A stretch of 64,000 bases of DNA, taken from Pseudotabrizicola sp. Its GTDB lineage: Bacteria > Pseudomonadota > Alphaproteobacteria > Rhodobacterales > Rhodobacteraceae. The notes below the pieces were generated by a model. That model did not search any database. It was not told where the DNA came from and saw only the letters and a list, made by a program, of their open reading frames with translations. Below, in pieces: positions 9,153 to 16,842 of the stretch. The position numbers were made by a program, and so were the translations under genes. How positions within the stretch are numbered: the first letter of the stretch is position 1; the number at the start of each line of letters is the position of its first letter. The stretch spans positions 62,001 to 126,000 of the forward strand of contig NZ_JAUSNR010000024.1 in the NCBI RefSeq assembly GCF_030656345.1, written 5' to 3'.

Positions 9153-9875
9153 TCAGATCGTGATCTGACTGAATCCGTCGCGCAGGGCGTGGGACCAGGC
9201 GTCGCTCATGGCGCGGAAGGATTCGTCCCCCGCCTCGATCCGGCGCAGGGTGCCGATGCGCAGCTCATCGCGGATGACCACGCACAGATCCAGCGGCATG
9301 CCGACCGACAGGTTGGAGCGCAGCGTCGAGTCCATCGACAACAGCACCGCCTTTTGCGCATCGCTGAGCGTTGTGGTGGGCTTCACCACCCGGTCGAGGA
9401 TGGGTTTGCCGTATTTGTGTTCGCCGATCTGCAGGAAAGGCGTGTCTTCGGTGGCCTCGATGAAATTGCCTTCGGGGTAGATCAGGAACATCCGCATGCC
9501 GCCGCCCTTGCGCTGACCGGCGACGATCATCGTGGCGCTGGCACCCTGCGCCATGGAGAGTTTTTCATCAATGTCGCGCCGCACCCGCGCCAGCACATCG
9601 CCAATGATTTCGGCAACCGCGAGCATGGTCGGGGCCAGCAGGACCGAGGTTTCGGGCGTGGCGTCGGGGCTGTCAATCGCGTCGCGCAGGCGTGCGATGG
9701 TGGTTTGGGTGACCGACAGACTGCCTGCGGTCAGCACTGTGATGATCCGCTCGCCCGGGTTTTCGAAATGAAACATCTTGCGATAGGTGGCGATGTTGTC
9801 GAGACCGGCGTTGGTGCGGGTGTCCGACAGCAGCACCATGCCTTCATTCAGCAACAGGCCGACACAATAGGTCAT
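9153..9875 (-). CDS. Anbu: proteasome-type Ntn-hydrolase peptidase
   Basis: A 240-aa protein of the ancestral beta-subunit (Anbu/HslV-related) family. Removal of Met1 would expose T2 (TYCVGLLLNEGMVLLSDTR) as the N-terminal nucleophile. Conserved parts include DTRTNAGLDNIATYRKMF, the TAGSLSVTQT segment and KYGKPILDRVVKPTTTL. Anbu forms open rings and is found with the alpha-E, transglutaminase-like and ATP-grasp genes seen just upstream on the same strand. That association, known from comparative genomics, makes this the last gene of a five-gene operon. The natural substrate is not known. Confidence 0.92.
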   Translation of the reverse strand: MTYCVGLLLNEGMVLLSDTRTNAGLDNIATYRKMFHFENPGERIITVLTAGSLSVTQTTIARLRDAIDSPDATPETSVLLAPTMLAVAEIIGDVLARVRRDIDEKLSMAQGASATMIVAGQRKGGGMRMFLIYPEGNFIEATEDTPFLQIGEHKYGKPILDRVVKPTTTLSDAQKAVLLSMDSTLRSNLSVGMPLDLCVVIRDELRIGTLRRIEAGDESFRAMSDAWSHALRDGFSQITI

Positions 9876-9967
9876 TTCAGGGTCCCCATGACGTTCCGCT
9901 GCACGCTATCGCCGGGGCGCGGGGATGGAAAGGGGCGATGATGCTGCGCGCGGCCCCGACCGCCAGA

Positions 9968-10633
9968 TCACAGGCTGGCAAGCACGATCAGGGCGGGGCC
10001 ACTGGCCAACTGCATCGCGCCAAGCACCAGGACAGCCGTTGCACCGATGCGGAAAAAGCGGCTTTGCCAGAATTTGCGGCGGGTCGCTGCCGTCTCGGCC
10101 ATGACGGGTGCATCCGCGAGGGGCTCGGTTTCGAACAGGGCCGGCAAGGTGTGTTTCCGGGGAAGGACCGGACCGGCGCTGTGATCCTGTTGGTGGTCCG
10201 GCGGGGATGGGTCCGATGCGGAGATGTCAATCGGCTGGGACTGGTCCAGCGCCTCAAGAAATTGACCCAGCCGAAACACATCGCCGCCCTCGGCAGCCTC
10301 TTCCGGCCCCGGCAAGGCAAAGCCGGGTGCGTTTTCGGCAAGCCGGTGGATCAGATCCAGACGCGCCGCTTCATCGCTGGCGGGATAATGACCGGCGGGA
10401 GCGCCGGATTTATAGGTGTTCAGACCGAAGCCCGACTCGAGCAGGTATTTTCGCAGGTCAGGGGGCGCGCGGCGCAACGCATCAGCCGTGCGCGGGTCGC
10501 GGAACAGGGCCACGGTGGCAGACTCGCGTTCCGGACCAGTGCTGAAATCTTCCAGCATCCCGGCAAGGCGTGGATCAGTGGTTCCGAAATCCGGAATGAT
10601 CCTGAAAATGTCAAAGTCATAGGCCAAGGCCAT
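9968..10633 (-). CDS. Unrecognised 221-aa protein with C-terminal membrane helix, inside the Anbu operon
   Basis: I do not recognise this family. The N-terminal 100 residues look folded and helical (YDFDIFRIIPDFGTT, FRDPRTADALRRAPPDLRKYLLESGFG), then come a Pro/Ser-rich linker and one hydrophobic helix close to the C-terminus (IGATAVLVLGAMQLASGPALIVL). It would be a tail-anchored or single-pass protein with a cytoplasmic N-terminal domain. The ATG at 10633 follows GCAGGGG; the frame continues upstream, but those residues are antisense-like Arg/Ser-rich sequence. It lies 94 bp after the transglutaminase stop codon and 92 bp before Anbu, so it may be an extra component of that system. Confidence 0.7.
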   Translation of the reverse strand: MALAYDFDIFRIIPDFGTTDPRLAGMLEDFSTGPERESATVALFRDPRTADALRRAPPDLRKYLLESGFGLNTYKSGAPAGHYPASDEAARLDLIHRLAENAPGFALPGPEEAAEGGDVFRLGQFLEALDQSQPIDISASDPSPPDHQQDHSAGPVLPRKHTLPALFETEPLADAPVMAETAATRRKFWQSRFFRIGATAVLVLGAMQLASGPALIVLASL

Positions 10634-10727
10634 GGTGTATCCCCTGCGATCCTGTCGCAAGGGGCACGCTGCCCCCAGGATGTGGCAAGAGCGCGGCAAA
10701 ATAAGGGAATTTACCGCAAAATCCCTG

Positions 10728-11555
10728 CTATTGCTGTGTCTGCGACTGGGTTTGCGACGCCTGCACCGTGACCGAGACGTCAAGGCTTTCTTCACCCTGC
10801 CCGCGCGCGATGCCCCGGATCATTGCAGCGTGCGGCGAATCAAGCCCCGAGCCCAGCCGGATGTAGCGGTCATCCGGGCAGCAGCGGTTGGCGGCATCAA
10901 AGCCCACCCAGCCCAGCCCGGCGATAAACACCTCGGCCCAGGCATGGGCGGCCTCGGCTGCCGCGCCGTCAACGCCGACCAGAAGGTAGCCCGAAACATA
11001 GCGCGCGGGCAGGCCGATGTGGCGCGCCACCGCAATCACGGCATGGGCCTGATCCTGACAGACGCCAGTGCCCTGCGCCAAGGCTTCGGCGGCGGTGGTG
11101 TGGGCGTTGGTGGTATCTGCCGTATAGACAATGGCGTCCGACACCCGTGCAGAGATATCATGCGCGGCGGCCAGCGCATCCTGCGCCGGCGTCAGTCCAT
11201 CGGCCAGTGCGGCCAATGCTGCATCGGCCTCGGTCGGGTGGGTGCTGCGCAGATAGGCTTCCGGCGGTGTCAACTCTTTATGGCCGCGCAGCACGCCGGC
11301 CATATCGACGGTTTCAATCTGGCCGGTCACCCGCACGGTGATTTCATTGACCGGGCCAAGCACGGTCCAGCCCTGCACCCAATCGCCCGCGCCATCGCGG
11401 AAACCGCCGCCCATCTGGCCATCGCTGACGCTGACTTTCCAGCGGATCATCTTTTGCCCGGCGCATTGCGACGGCATCAGCCGGTGGCTTTGCACCACGC
11501 CGCGCACTGGCTGGTCGTAGAAATAGCGGGTGACATGATCAACACTCAGCAACAT
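10728..11555 (-). CDS. Transglutaminase-like cysteine protease-fold protein of the Anbu operon
   Basis: A 275-aa protein. The N-terminal beta domain (HVTRYFYDQPVRGVVQSHRLMPS) is followed by the transglutaminase core with C166 in GVCQD, H204 in HAWAEV and D220 in GFDAAN, a complete catalytic triad. The C-terminus ends in a short Gln/Ser/Thr repeat. Members of this subfamily sit with alpha-E and circularly permuted ATP-grasp proteins and are predicted to cut or form amide bonds of a peptide product. Its start codon overlaps the alpha-E stop (TGATG), so the two are translationally coupled. Confidence 0.9.
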   Translation of the reverse strand: MLLSVDHVTRYFYDQPVRGVVQSHRLMPSQCAGQKMIRWKVSVSDGQMGGGFRDGAGDWVQGWTVLGPVNEITVRVTGQIETVDMAGVLRGHKELTPPEAYLRSTHPTEADAALAALADGLTPAQDALAAAHDISARVSDAIVYTADTTNAHTTAAEALAQGTGVCQDQAHAVIAVARHIGLPARYVSGYLLVGVDGAAAEAAHAWAEVFIAGLGWVGFDAANRCCPDDRYIRLGSGLDSPHAAMIRGIARGQGEESLDVSVTVQASQTQSQTQQ

Positions 11556-12505
11556 CAGCGCACATCCCCATTCAGATAGCAGTCGCGGACAACAGACCCG
11601 GCATGCGCCATATCCCCGATAAAGCGGCTGAGGAATTCGTGCAGCCCTTCTTCAAAAACATCCTCGACCCGCAGTTCGGCCAGTTCGGCATGAATGCCGC
11701 GCGCCCGTTCCTGCGCAAAGGTCTTGCGCTGGTAGCTGCGCGCCAGACGGTCCAGATGGTTGGTCATGCCTTCGACACAGGTGATCAGGCTGCGCGGGCA
11801 TTGCGGGTTCAGGATCAGGAAATGCGCAATCTTGGCCGCCGTCACCTCGCCCCCATAAGCCCAGTGAAACGCCCGGTGCGAGGACATGGCGCGCAAGAGC
11901 GTGGTCCATTGGTAATTGTCGAGACCCGAGCCGACAAATTCGATCTTTGGCAACAGGACATAATATTTCACATCCATCAGCCGGGCGGTGTTGTCGGCGC
12001 GTTCCAGATAATAGCCAAGATTCAGGAAATCCCAGCCATCGTTGCGCAACAGGGTGGCGTCAATGGACCCGCGCACAAGGGCGGTGTTGCGCATGGTCCA
12101 GTCGGTCAGCAGTGACAGGTCCAGCTCTGACCGCGGGCGGCGTTCCAGCTGGCGCAATTCCTGAAACGCGGTGTTGAGCGCATCCCAGACCTGCGTGGTC
12201 AGGGCCGTGCGCACGATGCGCCCGTTTTCACGCGCCGCCGTGATGCACGACATCACAGAAGACGCGTTGTCGCTGTCAAAAAAGAACCAGCTTTCCAGAT
12301 TGCGCTGGACGGCATCGCCGTATTTCTTGGCGAACCCGTTGGCGGTGCCGCTGGCGTGCAGCAGCGATTCCCATTCGTTGCGATAGCCTGCCGCCGAGGG
12401 CATCAGCGCGATGCGCGCCCCCACCTCCAGCAGTCGGGCCGAGGTTTCAGCACGCTCCAGATAGCGGGCGAGCCAGAAGAGGTTGTCTGCGGTTCTGCTC
12501 AGCAT
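11555..12505 (-). CDS. Alpha-E domain protein
   Basis: A 316-aa all-helical protein of the alpha-E family. It begins with the family hallmark MLSRTADNLFWLARYLERAE, and shows further characteristic stretches (NLGYYLERADNTARLMDVKYY, FHWAYGG, QCPRSLI, GLHEFLSRFIGDM). The biochemical role is unknown; the family is found almost only with ATP-grasp, transglutaminase-like and Anbu genes. It starts 7 bp after the ATP-grasp stop codon and overlaps the next gene by one base. Confidence 0.92.
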   Translation of the reverse strand: MLSRTADNLFWLARYLERAETSARLLEVGARIALMPSAAGYRNEWESLLHASGTANGFAKKYGDAVQRNLESWFFFDSDNASSVMSCITAARENGRIVRTALTTQVWDALNTAFQELRQLERRPRSELDLSLLTDWTMRNTALVRGSIDATLLRNDGWDFLNLGYYLERADNTARLMDVKYYVLLPKIEFVGSGLDNYQWTTLLRAMSSHRAFHWAYGGEVTAAKIAHFLILNPQCPRSLITCVEGMTNHLDRLARSYQRKTFAQERARGIHAELAELRVEDVFEEGLHEFLSRFIGDMAHAGSVVRDCYLNGDVR

Positions 12506-12512
12506 GATGTGT

Positions 12513-13925
12513 TCACTCCGCCAGCACCCAGGTATCCTTGACGCCCCCGCCCTGCGACGAGTTTACCACCAGCGACCCTTCGGTCAGCGCCACGCGGGTA
12601 AGGCCACCCGGCACCAGTTCGATCCGCTCGCCCACCAGACAATAGGGCCGCAGATCGACATGACGGGGGGCGATGCCTTCGGCAACAAAGGTCGGCGTGG
12701 TGGACAGCGCCAGCGTGGGCTGGGCGATGTAGTTGTGCGGGTTGGCGGTGATGCGGGCGCGGAACAGTTCCACCTGATCCGCCGAGGCTTTCGGCCCCAC
12801 CAGCATGCCATAGCCGCCAGAGCCATGAACCTCTTTCACCACCAGATCCTTGAGGTTGGACAGCACGTATTTGCAATCGTCATCCTTGCCGCATTGCCAG
12901 GTCGGCACATTCTTCAGGATCGGTTCTTCGCCCAGATAGAACCGGATCATTTCGGGCACATAGGTATAGACTGCCTTGTCATCGGCCACCCCTGCCCCCG
13001 GTGCCGAACAGATGCTGACCCCGCCGGAACGGTACACATCCATCAGCCCCGGAATGCCCAGCATGGAATCCGGGCGGAAACACAGCGGGTCAATGTAGGA
13101 ATCGTCCAGACGGCGGTAGATCACATCCACCCGGCGCGGGCCTTCGGTGGTGCGCATGAAGACGTATTCGCCTTCGACAAACAGATCCTGCCCTTCGACC
13201 AGTTCCACGCCCATCAGGTCGGCCAGAAAGGAATGCTCGTAATAGGCCGAATTGTAATGCCCCGGCGTCAGGATCACCACCGTCGGGTCGCGGTCACATT
13301 TGGCGGGGGCGACGCTGGCAAGGGTGCGGCGCAGGATTTCGGGGTAGCTGTCCACCGGCTCGATCCGGTTTTCGCGGAACAGGTCGGGGAACATCCGCAT
13401 CATGATCTCGCGGTTTTCCAGCATATAGCTGACGCCGGAAGGGGTGCGGCAATTGTCTTCCAGCACGAAGAATTCATCAGGGCCCGTGCGCACCAGATCA
13501 ATGCCGACGATGTGGGAATAGACCCCCTTGGGCGGCACAAAGCCGACGACAGAGTTTTCATAGGCCTCATTCAGATAGACCAGACGGCCGGGAATGCGAC
13601 CGGCGCGCACGATCTCTCCGCGCCCGTAGACATCGACCAGAAACGCATTCAGCGCCCGTGCCCGTTGCTTGATGCCGCGTTCCAGTTTCGCCCATTCGGC
13701 CCCGGAAAACACCCGGGGGAACATGTCGAACGGGATCAGCCGGTCGGGATCGCCGCCTTCGCCATAGACCGCAAAGGTGATGCCGATACGGCGAAACAAT
13801 GCCTCGGCCTCGGCCTGCTTCATCTGGCGCAGTTCGGCGGGCATGGAGGTCATCCAGTCCTGCAGACGCGCATAGGGTGCGCGCACGTCACTGCCCTGAT
13901 ACATCTCATTGAAGTAACTTGTCAC
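12513..13925 (-). CDS. Circularly permuted type 2 ATP-grasp protein
   Basis: A 470-aa protein of the circularly permuted ATP-grasp family, predicted to ligate amino acids or modify a peptide at the expense of ATP. Conserved parts include YFNEMYQ at the start, GIDLVRTGPDEFFVLEDNCR, TPSGVSYMLENRE, PTVVILTPGHYNSAYYEH, CSAPGAGVADDKAVYTYVP, KEVHGSGGYGMLVGP and the end NSSQGGGVKDTWVL. The GTG at 13925 gives the usual family length and follows a CGGGGGCC stretch; upstream in-frame ATGs would add about 40 Arg-rich residues. It is the first gene of the Anbu operon and is divergent from the exonuclease gene across 169 bp. Confidence 0.9.
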   Translation of the reverse strand: MTSYFNEMYQGSDVRAPYARLQDWMTSMPAELRQMKQAEAEALFRRIGITFAVYGEGGDPDRLIPFDMFPRVFSGAEWAKLERGIKQRARALNAFLVDVYGRGEIVRAGRIPGRLVYLNEAYENSVVGFVPPKGVYSHIVGIDLVRTGPDEFFVLEDNCRTPSGVSYMLENREIMMRMFPDLFRENRIEPVDSYPEILRRTLASVAPAKCDRDPTVVILTPGHYNSAYYEHSFLADLMGVELVEGQDLFVEGEYVFMRTTEGPRRVDVIYRRLDDSYIDPLCFRPDSMLGIPGLMDVYRSGGVSICSAPGAGVADDKAVYTYVPEMIRFYLGEEPILKNVPTWQCGKDDDCKYVLSNLKDLVVKEVHGSGGYGMLVGPKASADQVELFRARITANPHNYIAQPTLALSTTPTFVAEGIAPRHVDLRPYCLVGERIELVPGGLTRVALTEGSLVVNSSQGGGVKDTWVLAE

Positions 13926-14094
13926 AAACGGCCCCCGTGCCCTCGTTCTTGAAGTCAGTAAATCAGTCCGTTTCCAACTGCGAAAGGGGGAGCCTGCATT
14001 TCCTGCCCGTATTCCCCCCATTCGCCCGCATTTTGTGCGGCGCAAATGTGTCCTGTGACCTTTCCCGATTGCGGGGGCGTGCTAATCTCTGCCC

Positions 14095-15111
14095 ATGTCC
14101 GCAGAATTGCTCAGTTTTACCGAACGCGGCATTTTCTGTGCCGAAGGCGGGTTCTACATCGACCCGTGGCGGCCCGTTGACCGGGCGCTGATCACCCATG
14201 GCCACAGCGATCACGCCAGATGGGGCCATGGCCACTATCTTTGCACGGATCAGGCCTTGCCGGTGATGCGCCACCGGCTGGGGCAGATCGTGGCCGAGGG
14301 GATTGCCTATGGCGAGGTGCGGCAGATCGGCGGGGTCCGCGTGAGCTTTCGCCCCGCCGGGCATGTGCCGGGATCCGCGCAGATCAGGGTGGAGCGCGGC
14401 GGCGAGGTCTGGGTCGTCTCGGGCGATTACAAGGTCGAGGATGACGGGTTGTCCGAGGCGTTTGTGCCGGTGCCCTGCCATACCTTCATCACCGAATGCA
14501 CCTTTGGCCTGCCGCTGTTCCGCTGGCAGCCGCAGGCGGTGATTGCCGGGCAACTGGCCGCGTGGTGGCAGACCAATGCGGCAGAGGGGCGGGTGTCGAT
14601 CCTGGCGGCTTACGGTCTGGGCAAGGCGCAGCGGCTGATGACGCTGCTGCCCGATGCGGGCCCGATCCTGACCCATGGCGCGGTGGAAGAAACCACCCGC
14701 ATATTGCGCGATCAGGGCTATGCGCTGCCGCAAACCATACGCGTCACGCCCGGGATTGATGCGAAATCGCATCCCGGGGCCTTGGTGATTGCGCCGCCAT
14801 CGGCGCTTGGCACCGCATGGGCGCGGCGCTTTGGCCCTACGGCTGAGGCTTTTGCCAGCGGCTGGATGGCGTTGCGTGGCATCCGTCGCCGCCGGGGCCT
14901 TGGCACCGGCTTTGTGATCTCGGATCACGCCGACTGGCCCGGCCTGAACACGGCGATCCGCGCCACCGGGGCCGAGCGGGTCTTTGTCACCCACGGCTAC
15001 ACCACGCCGTTCCGGCGCTGGCTGGAGGAACAGGGCTATGACGCCGGGATCGTCCAGACCGAATTCGGCGGTGATGAAGCGGATACGGAAAGCGCGGCGG
15101 AACCGGCATGA
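14095..15111 (+). CDS. Ligase-associated DNA exonuclease, metallo-beta-lactamase fold
   Basis: A 338-aa nuclease. The metal-binding motif HGHSDH (residues 35-40) and later FRPAGHVPGSAQI, SGDYKVED and the C-terminal ISDHADWPGLN/FVTHG are those of the CPSF/SNM1-like DNA exonucleases found next to an ATP-dependent ligase in many proteobacteria. The TGA stop overlaps the ligase ATG (ATGA). The helicase (Lhr type) and phosphoesterase that often complete this repair cluster are not in the window. Confidence 0.9.
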   Translation: MSAELLSFTERGIFCAEGGFYIDPWRPVDRALITHGHSDHARWGHGHYLCTDQALPVMRHRLGQIVAEGIAYGEVRQIGGVRVSFRPAGHVPGSAQIRVERGGEVWVVSGDYKVEDDGLSEAFVPVPCHTFITECTFGLPLFRWQPQAVIAGQLAAWWQTNAAEGRVSILAAYGLGKAQRLMTLLPDAGPILTHGAVEETTRILRDQGYALPQTIRVTPGIDAKSHPGALVIAPPSALGTAWARRFGPTAEAFASGWMALRGIRRRRGLGTGFVISDHADWPGLNTAIRATGAERVFVTHGYTTPFRRWLEEQGYDAGIVQTEFGGDEADTESAAEPA

Positions 15112-16762
15112 AGCGTTTCGCCGCCCTGTTCAATGCCTTGGACGCCACGACAAAAACCGGCGAGAAAACTGCCGCCTTGTCTGCCTATTTCTGCACCGCC
15201 CCCGAGGCGGACCGGGTCTGGACCATTGCCCTGCTGTCGGGCCGCCGCCCGAAGCGCGCCGTCAATGCCACCGAACTGCGCATTTGGGCGGCAGAGGCGG
15301 CCGGGGTGCCGCTGTGGCTGTTCGAGGAATCTTACAATGTGGCAGGCGATCTGGCGGAAACCATCGCCCGCCTGCTGCCCTTGCCAGGCCAAGAGACCGA
15401 CCCGTCGCTGGATGCCACCATCCGCGCGCTGATGGCGCTGACCGGGCGGCCCGAAGCGGAACGCCGGGCCTTTGTCACCGCGTCATGGGCAGCTTTGGGT
15501 CCGGATGAGCGGTTTTTGTTCAACAAGCTGCTGACCGGCGGTTTTCGCATGGGGGTCAGCCGGGGGTTGATGACCCGCGCGCTGGCACAGGCGACCGGCG
15601 TGGAAGAGGCGGTGATGGCGCACCGGCTGATGGGTGACTGGGACCCGGCCCGCACCCGCTTTGTCGACCTGACGCAGGAAGGTGGTGCGGGGCAGGCTGC
15701 ACGGCCCTATCCGTTTGCGCTGGCCAGTCCGCTGGAGGCGGCACCCGACAGCCTTGGCCCGGCAACCGACTGGCTGGCCGAATGGAAGTGGGATGGCATC
15801 CGCGGCCAGATCATCGCCCGCAATGGGGCCTTTGCGGTCTGGAGCCGGGGCGAGGATCTGATCACCGACCGCTTTCCCGAATTTGCCCCCCCCTGCAGGA
15901 CCATCTGCCCCCCGGCACCGTGCTGGATGGCGAGATCGTGGTTTGGAACGGCTCTGCCCCCCTGCCCTTTGCAGATCTGCAAAAGCGCCTTGGCCGCAAG
16001 ACCGTGCCGAAAAAACTGCTGGCCGAGGCCCCGGCACATTTTCTGGCCTATGATCTGCTGGAAGCGGAGGGTCTGGACCTGCGCGACGCCCCCCTGTCAG
16101 ACCGCCGCGCACGGCTGGAGGCGGTGCTGGCCGCCCTGCCGCCCGGGCTGCCACTGTCGCCTTCGCCAGCCGCCGTTGGCGACTGGGCCGCGCTGACCGC
16201 GATACGCGCGCAGGCACGCGACCGGATGGCCGAGGGGTTGATGCTCAAACGCCTGTCCTCGCCCTATCACACCGGGCGCAAGCGGGGGGATTGGTGGAAA
16301 TGGAAGCTGGACCCGTTCACGGTGGACGCGGTGATGCTGTATGCGCAGGCGGGGCACGGGCGGCGGGCCAACCTGTTCACCGATTTCACCTTTGCGGTGC
16401 GTGACGGCAATGATCTGGTGCCCTTCACCAAAGCCTATTCCGGCCTGACCGACGTGGAGTTCGCCGAGATCACCCGCTGGGTCGGCAAGCACACGCTGGA
16501 ACGCTTCGGCCCGGTGCGCCGGGTCTCACCCGAGCTGGTGTTCGAAATCGGGTTCGAGGGGATACAGGCAAGTCCGCGCCACAAATCCGGCATCGCGCTG
16601 CGCTTTCCGCGCATGCTGCGCTGGCGCAAGGATAAGGGGGTGGACGAGATTGACACGCTGGACGGCCTGCGCGAGCTGCTTCGGCAGATGTCGGGTGCGG
16701 TGGCTTTGCCCGCAAAAGTAAAAAAGACGGGGGCTTTGCCCCCGGACCCCCAGGATATTTAG
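15108..16762 (+). pseudogene. ATP-dependent DNA ligase (cisplatin-damage-response type), frameshifted in a C8 run
   Basis: The N-terminal part (15108 to about 15893) has the ligase N-terminal helical domain and the adenylation motif with K227 in KWDG. The frame then changes at eight consecutive C (15886-15893). The remainder continues in the next frame as LQDHLPPGTVLDGEIVVWNG, GLMLKRLSSPYHTGRKRGDWWKWKLDPF and the OB-fold part with VSPELVFEIGFEGIQASPRHKSGIALRFPRM. One extra C, or loss of two, restores a product of about 551 aa, the family length. Both halves are otherwise well conserved, so this is a very recent mutation, a phase-variable tract or a sequencing error. The last codons are encoded by an extragenic repeat. 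Confidence 0.85.
15886..15893 (+). repeat. Run of eight C at the ligase frameshift
   Basis: This is the exact place where the two conserved ligase frames must be joined. The surrounding sequence reads GAATTTG, eight C, TGCAGGACC. A tract of nine C (or six) would give an uninterrupted ligase frame. Confidence 0.9.
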
Positions 16763-16776
16763 AAACAGATGATGGG
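16729..16776 (+). repeat. Extragenic repeat copy 1: GC hairpin plus ATATTT motif
   Basis: GGGGGC-TTT-GCCCCC (16729-16743) is followed by GGACCCCCAGGATATTTAG and AAACAGATGATG. This arrangement, a GC hairpin then a G(A/T)TATTT motif then an A-rich GATGA end, recurs at 63179-63246 and in shorter form at 31569 and 60243. The copy overlaps the ligase 3' end, so the ligase residues TGALPPDPQDI are a translation of it. I recall this kind of sequence as common after genes in Rhodobacteraceae; that part is from memory. Confidence 0.65.
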
Positions 16777-16842
16777 CAGCGGGTTGTCTTTTCGGCAACG
16801 CCGCCCCTATTTGAAGGAAAGAGATTTCTGGAAGGATGGTCC

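Noticed and set aside
12483..13952. 489-aa plus-strand frame opposite the ATP-grasp gene
   Set aside because: The minus strand carries the full ATP-grasp family sequence; the plus frame is the usual long antisense frame of GC-rich DNA.
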